Both the position numbers and the translations under genes were made by a program. Below the pieces are notes generated by a model. It searched no databases. It was not told the DNA's origin and worked only from the letters and a program-made list of their open reading frames with translations. From positions 1 through 24,495 of the forward strand of contig CAAGCR010000021.1 of NCBI GenBank assembly GCA_900768425.1: a stretch of 24,495 bases of DNA, in the 5' to 3' direction. Shown here in pieces: positions 21,598 to 24,495 of the stretch. The stretch's first letter is position 1; each line of letters opens with the position of its first letter. The DNA is from Clostridia bacterium (lineage in GTDB: Bacteria > Bacillota > Clostridia > Christensenellales > UBA1242).

Positions 21598-21626
21598 AGT
21601 AACCACAAAAAGTTTGTGGCTATTTT
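21598..21626 (-). terminator. probable terminator of the 98-aa gene
   Basis: CCACAAA (21603-21609) pairs with TTTGTGG (21613-21619) with a 3-base loop. The minus-strand tail is TTACTTTTGG, a modest T-tract. It is ~80 bases after the stop at 21701. Confidence 0.55.
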
Positions 21627-21700
21627 TCGCTTACTCTTAAAATTAACTTGCAAATAATAATAAAGTAAACAAATCAAATTTTATAGTAAATAATATGGCA

Positions 21701-21997
21701 TTAACCATAAACCCTTTTAAGAATATGCTTTTTATTGTTTGAGTCGCTTAAAATTAAATATTCTTTTGTTTCTTTAATTTTATTTATGTTTACATCACAC
21801 ACTTTAAAAGCATATGGTTGAACATAGTCTTCGCTTTCCGGATTTAATAAATCTTTGCTGATAGCAATTATATCGCCTTCTTTAGGTTTATTTATGCCAT
21901 AAAATTCTATTTGCAACGATAGTTTTTTGCCTGTCGATTTTTGCACAAAATCATATGCGTTATACTCTTTGCATTTGGTTATATATAAAACTTCCAT
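21701..21997 (-). CDS. small uncharacterised protein (98 aa)
   Basis: I start at the ATG at 21997 because AAAGGGGA lies just upstream and the earlier in-frame ATG at 22033 is inside the promoter. The 98-aa protein is soluble and appears beta-rich, alternating hydrophobic and charged residues (MEVLYITKCKEYNAYDF, KLSLQIEFYG, EGDIIAISKDLL, EYLILSDSNNKKHILKRVYG). This may suit an OB-like or small barrel fold, a guess from pattern only. No family is recognised. It has a near-consensus promoter and probably its own terminator. Confidence 0.72.
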   Translation of the reverse strand: MEVLYITKCKEYNAYDFVQKSTGKKLSLQIEFYGINKPKEGDIIAISKDLLNPESEDYVQPYAFKVCDVNINKIKETKEYLILSDSNNKKHILKRVYG

Positions 21998-22020
21998 TAC
22001 TTCCCCTTTAAACTTGTTTT

Positions 22021-22049
22021 TAGTATAACACAACTTTATTGTTTTTGCA
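22021..22049 (-). promoter_or_regulatory. promoter of the 98-aa gene
   Basis: On the minus strand, TTGCAA (22049-22044), 17 bases, TATACT (22026-22021). The start near 22014 excludes the ATG at 22033 and supports the one at 21997. Confidence 0.8.
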
Positions 22050-22137
22050 AGATATTCATATTTTTGTTTGCAATGTGTTTATCGATGTAATAATGTTAAA
22101 TAATATGATATTTTTATTAAATAGCTATTATATTTAT

Positions 22138-22166
22138 TTGAAACTAAATGGCATATATGATATATT
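22138..22166 (+). promoter_or_regulatory. promoter of the alkaline phosphatase gene
   Basis: TTGAAA (22138-22143), 17 bases, TATATT (22161-22166). A short leader follows with GAGGTG before the ATG. No Pho-box-like direct repeats are evident. Confidence 0.7.
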
Positions 22167-22180
22167 TTATTGAGGTGTAA

Positions 22181-23308
22181 ATGAAGAAAAGACTTTCAAA
22201 ATTTAACTTAATTATTACTGCATTATTATCGGTAATGCTTATTTTATTTGGTACAATATTCAGTGTTATTTTTTACAAGCGAAGTCGTGGTATTAGGCAA
22301 GATTACTTAGAGTTAAACGGCACTGCAAACAAAGTTGTCTTATTTATTGGTGATGGTATGGGCGAAAATCACATTAAAACGGCATCTGCTTATTTAGAAC
22401 GAGAAATATTTTTTACCGGTTTTGAAATTAATGGGCATTGCACCACATACTCTAATGCTCTGTTTTCGCCAACTGATAGTGCTGCGGCTGCGAGTGCATT
22501 AGCAACGGGGCAAAAATTTGACAACAAAGAAGTGTCTAGGCATAATGGTGAAAACATAACTACTATTTCGGAACTTGCTATTAATAAAGGATATGGTGTC
22601 GGTATTGTGACCACTGACTCCTTAGATGGGGCGACTCCTGCCTGTTTTTCTTCTCATGCGAACAAAAGGGGCGATAGTGATGAGATTATAGGTAACCAAA
22701 TAGTTAGCAATATTAAACTATTTTTGGGGGCTGGCAAAAATAAATATGATACACATACAGATGCCTTAACAAATAATGGATATGAATATATTAATGATTA
22801 TTCACAATTAAATATAAACAGCGACAAAATTTTTGGTTCTTTTGAAAGAGTTGCATCTAGCGATGGAACAAACACCATACCTACCCTTCAAATGCTTACT
22901 AATTTTGCTATTGAATATATGGAGCAAAACTGCCCACTAGGATACTTTTTGATGATAGAAGGCGCACACATAGACAAGCGATCACACGACAACAATATTA
23001 TGTCTATGATTAGATATTTAGATAATTTTGATGAGAGCATAAAAACTGCTTACAATTTGATTGGAAATAAAAATGGTTCAGCAATAATTGTCACTGCCGA
23101 CCACGAAACTGGAGGATTAAGATATAATGGAGAAACAAAGAATGAAATAAACGACAAGATGTACACTCGCTTGGGGCATACTTCTAACAATGTGCCTTAT
23201 TATGTGCATATTAATTCAAATAAGTCTATTAACACTAATAACCTTTTCTCGCCTATTATTGACAATACCGACATTTTTAGGCTTTGCAAAAGTTGTTTAA
23301 ATGTGTAA
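22181..23308 (+). CDS. membrane-anchored alkaline phosphatase
   Basis: PhoA-family phosphomonoesterase that releases phosphate outside the membrane. Residues 1-32 are a basic start and hydrophobic segment (signal anchor). Metal and catalytic motifs are in order: VVLFIGDGMG (Asp58), the nucleophile Ser100 in SPTDSAAAASALATG, VTTDSLDGATPACFSSH, MIEGAHIDKRSHDN (Asp and His zinc ligands), TADHETGG (Asp-His) and LGHTSNNVP (distal His). At 375 aa it is shorter than E. coli PhoA (~450), lacking the long insert between motifs, as in minimal phosphatases. GAGGTG precedes the ATG. It is a single-gene unit. With the GDPD gene in the same window it may serve organic-phosphate scavenging, but the two are ~7 kb apart and not obviously co-regulated. 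Confidence 0.95.
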   Translation: MKKRLSKFNLIITALLSVMLILFGTIFSVIFYKRSRGIRQDYLELNGTANKVVLFIGDGMGENHIKTASAYLEREIFFTGFEINGHCTTYSNALFSPTDSAAAASALATGQKFDNKEVSRHNGENITTISELAINKGYGVGIVTTDSLDGATPACFSSHANKRGDSDEIIGNQIVSNIKLFLGAGKNKYDTHTDALTNNGYEYINDYSQLNINSDKIFGSFERVASSDGTNTIPTLQMLTNFAIEYMEQNCPLGYFLMIEGAHIDKRSHDNNIMSMIRYLDNFDESIKTAYNLIGNKNGSAIIVTADHETGGLRYNGETKNEINDKMYTRLGHTSNNVPYYVHINSNKSINTNNLFSPIIDNTDIFRLCKSCLNV

Positions 23309-23350
23309 AATACTTTTAAAATTATATAAAAATTTATCAGATGCTGAGAA

Positions 23351-23412
23351 ATAGAAAAAAATGTGATGTTGCTTTGTTTATTACATTCACAAATCAACAT
23401 CACATTTTTTTA
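23351..23412. terminator. long bidirectional terminator hairpin
   Basis: The ~16-bp stem (23356-23371 with 23395-23410) extends by a further 5 bp past one mismatch, with an ~11-base loop, an A-tract before and a T-tract after. It serves the convergent phosphatase and leucine-rich-repeat genes. Confidence 0.85.
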
Positions 23413-23451
23413 TTTTTAATTGAATATAGGTTTTAATTCTATAAAGTAAAA

Positions 23452-24495
23452 TTATGCTTTTGCAGTTAAATATCCACCACTGCCTGTGTGTGCATTAGTT
23501 ATGTCTACCATACTAGACTTGAAATTTGGAAGGTTTGAGCAATGATAGAACATATGAATACTTGAAGTAACTTGAGTTGTTGACCATTGACTTGGATTAA
23601 CATAAATTGTTTTAAGTCCACTGCAATCAAAGAACATATAACCCATATTTGTTACATTGCTTGTGTTGAAATTACTTAAATCTAGGCTGGTGAGTGCGCT
23701 GCAATACATGAACATTCTATACATATCTTTTACTTTGTTTGTGTCAAAATTGCTTAAATCTAGGCTGGTGAGTGCTTTGCAATAATAGAACATCTCACTC
23801 ATATTTGTTACAATGCTTGTTTTGAACTTGCTTACATCTAGGCTTGTGAGTCCACTGCAAGAAGAGAACATACTACTCATATCTGTTACTTTGATTGTAT
23901 TGAAATTGCTTACATCTAGGCTGGTAAGTCCACTGCAAGAAGAGAACATACTACTCATATTTGTTACATTGCTTGTATCAAAATTGCTTACATCTAGGCT
24001 GGTTAGTCCACTGCAAGAAGAGAACATACCACTCATATTTGTTACATTGTTTGTGTTGAAGTTGCTTACATCTAGGCTGGCAAGTTTACTGCAAGAAGAG
24101 AACATATTGTTCATATTTGTTACATTGCTTGTATTGAAATTGCTTACATCTAGGCTGGTGAGTGCACTGCAAGATTTGAACATACAACTCATACTTTTTA
24201 CACTGCTTGTGTCAAACTTGCTTACATCTAGGCTTGTGAGTCCACTGCAAGAAGAGAACATATAACTCATATTTGTTACACTGCTTGTATTGAAATTGGT
24301 TACATCTAGGCGGGTGAGTGCGCTGCAAGATCCGAACATACCCAAAATATCTGTTACACTGCTTGTGTTGAAATTGCTTACATCTAGGCTGGTAAGTGCT
24401 CCGCAACCAGAGAACATAGCACTCATATTTGTTACTTTGTTTGTGTTGAAGTTGCTTACATCTAGGCTGGCAAGTTTACTGCAAGAAGAGAACAT
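23452..24495 (-). CDS. BspA-family leucine-rich-repeat surface protein (DUF285), 5' end outside window
   Basis: The 347 visible residues are almost all repeats of 26 aa with the pattern MF-x2-C-x2-L-x-SLD(V/L)S-x-F-x-T-x2-V-x-(N/D)M. This is the Mycoplasma/BspA-type LRR (DUF285) found on surfaces of gut and oral bacteria and protists and linked to adhesion. Eleven full units are followed by two degenerate ones and a C-terminal cap ending GSGGYLTAKA. No LPXTG or other C-terminal anchor is present, so any anchor or signal must lie in the missing N-terminus. The frame is open through the window edge; the apparent ATG at 24495 is just the Met of a repeat. Each unit keeps one Cys at position 5, which would stack along the solenoid. 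Confidence 0.92.
   Translation of the reverse strand: MFSSCSKLASLDVSNFNTNKVTNMSAMFSGCGALTSLDVSNFNTSSVTDILGMFGSCSALTRLDVTNFNTSSVTNMSYMFSSCSGLTSLDVSKFDTSSVKSMSCMFKSCSALTSLDVSNFNTSNVTNMNNMFSSCSKLASLDVSNFNTNNVTNMSGMFSSCSGLTSLDVSNFDTSNVTNMSSMFSSCSGLTSLDVSNFNTIKVTDMSSMFSSCSGLTSLDVSKFKTSIVTNMSEMFYYCKALTSLDLSNFDTNKVKDMYRMFMYCSALTSLDLSNFNTSNVTNMGYMFFDCSGLKTIYVNPSQWSTTQVTSSIHMFYHCSNLPNFKSSMVDITNAHTGSGGYLTAKA
23638..24495 (-). repeat. eleven tandem 78-bp coding repeats
   Basis: Unit starts (Met codons) fall exactly every 78 bases from 24495 down to 23715. Neighbouring units share long identical stretches such as the TTGCTTACATCTAGGCTGG block. The array continues beyond the window. It may change copy number by recombination or slippage. 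Confidence 0.9.

Noticed and set aside
23813..24265. 150-codon open frame on the plus strand
   Set aside because: Antisense shadow of the 78-bp leucine-rich repeats; because 78 is a multiple of 3, stop-free frames repeat too.
1..24495. Prophage or alternative genetic code
   Set aside because: No integrase, terminase, capsid or portal genes are visible, and long genes such as nifJ translate intact with TGG as Trp under the standard code.

Overview
The window is low-GC bacterial DNA that reads with the standard code. It has Shine-Dalgarno sites, sigma-A-type promoters (TTGACA/TTGCAA, 17 bp, TATAAT) and hairpin/T-tract terminators. Gene content includes a one-chain pyruvate:ferredoxin oxidoreductase, Lgt, alanine racemase, a DivIVA-like protein, RsmD, an AprX-like subtilase and a BspA-type leucine-rich-repeat surface protein. 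Together these suggest an anaerobic, probably gut-associated, uncultured Firmicute (Clostridia or Mollicutes-related). I cannot place it more precisely.

Left part (1-5175): the tail of an unknown gene; a membrane-anchored surface protein (142-1605, minus) divergent from an XRE regulator (1717-2031, plus), with a repeated operator-like site in both promoters; two unrecognised proteins (2173-2775 and 3062-4096), each with a strong promoter of its own; and an SDR oxidoreductase. Middle (5176-14841): nifJ faces an envelope/division cluster read leftwards (88-aa protein, subtilase, lgt, small membrane protein, DivIVA-like). Then come an Asn-rich small protein, a SHOCT-domain membrane protein and a glycerophosphodiester phosphodiesterase. 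Right-middle (14927-20422, all minus): an acidic coiled-coil membrane protein, rsmD, alr, a four-helix membrane protein and a membrane-bound class III nucleotide cyclase whose usual catalytic Arg is Lys. Right (20423-24495): a non-coding mosaic, an isochorismatase-family hydrolase, tRNA-Leu(CAA), a small unknown protein, an alkaline phosphatase and the 3' part of a BspA-like gene.

Most worth a second look: (i) the 20485-20875 block, where head-to-head arrays of short hairpins separated by AATGATATT/AATATCATT abut a 20-bp copy of the tRNA-Leu 3' end, with the hydrolase gene lying between that copy and the real tRNA; (ii) the divergent XRE/surface-protein switch with operator copies inside both promoter spacers; (iii) a set of genes without Shine-Dalgarno sites (XRE, SDR, lgt, rsmD, alr, cyclase), several with a -10 box about 6 bases before the ATG, which suggests leaderless transcripts; (iv) the two unrecognised proteins at 2173-4096, one with a perfect palindrome in its promoter spacer.

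All family assignments come from reading motifs by eye; no database search was possible. Promoter and terminator calls are sequence matches, not measured sites.
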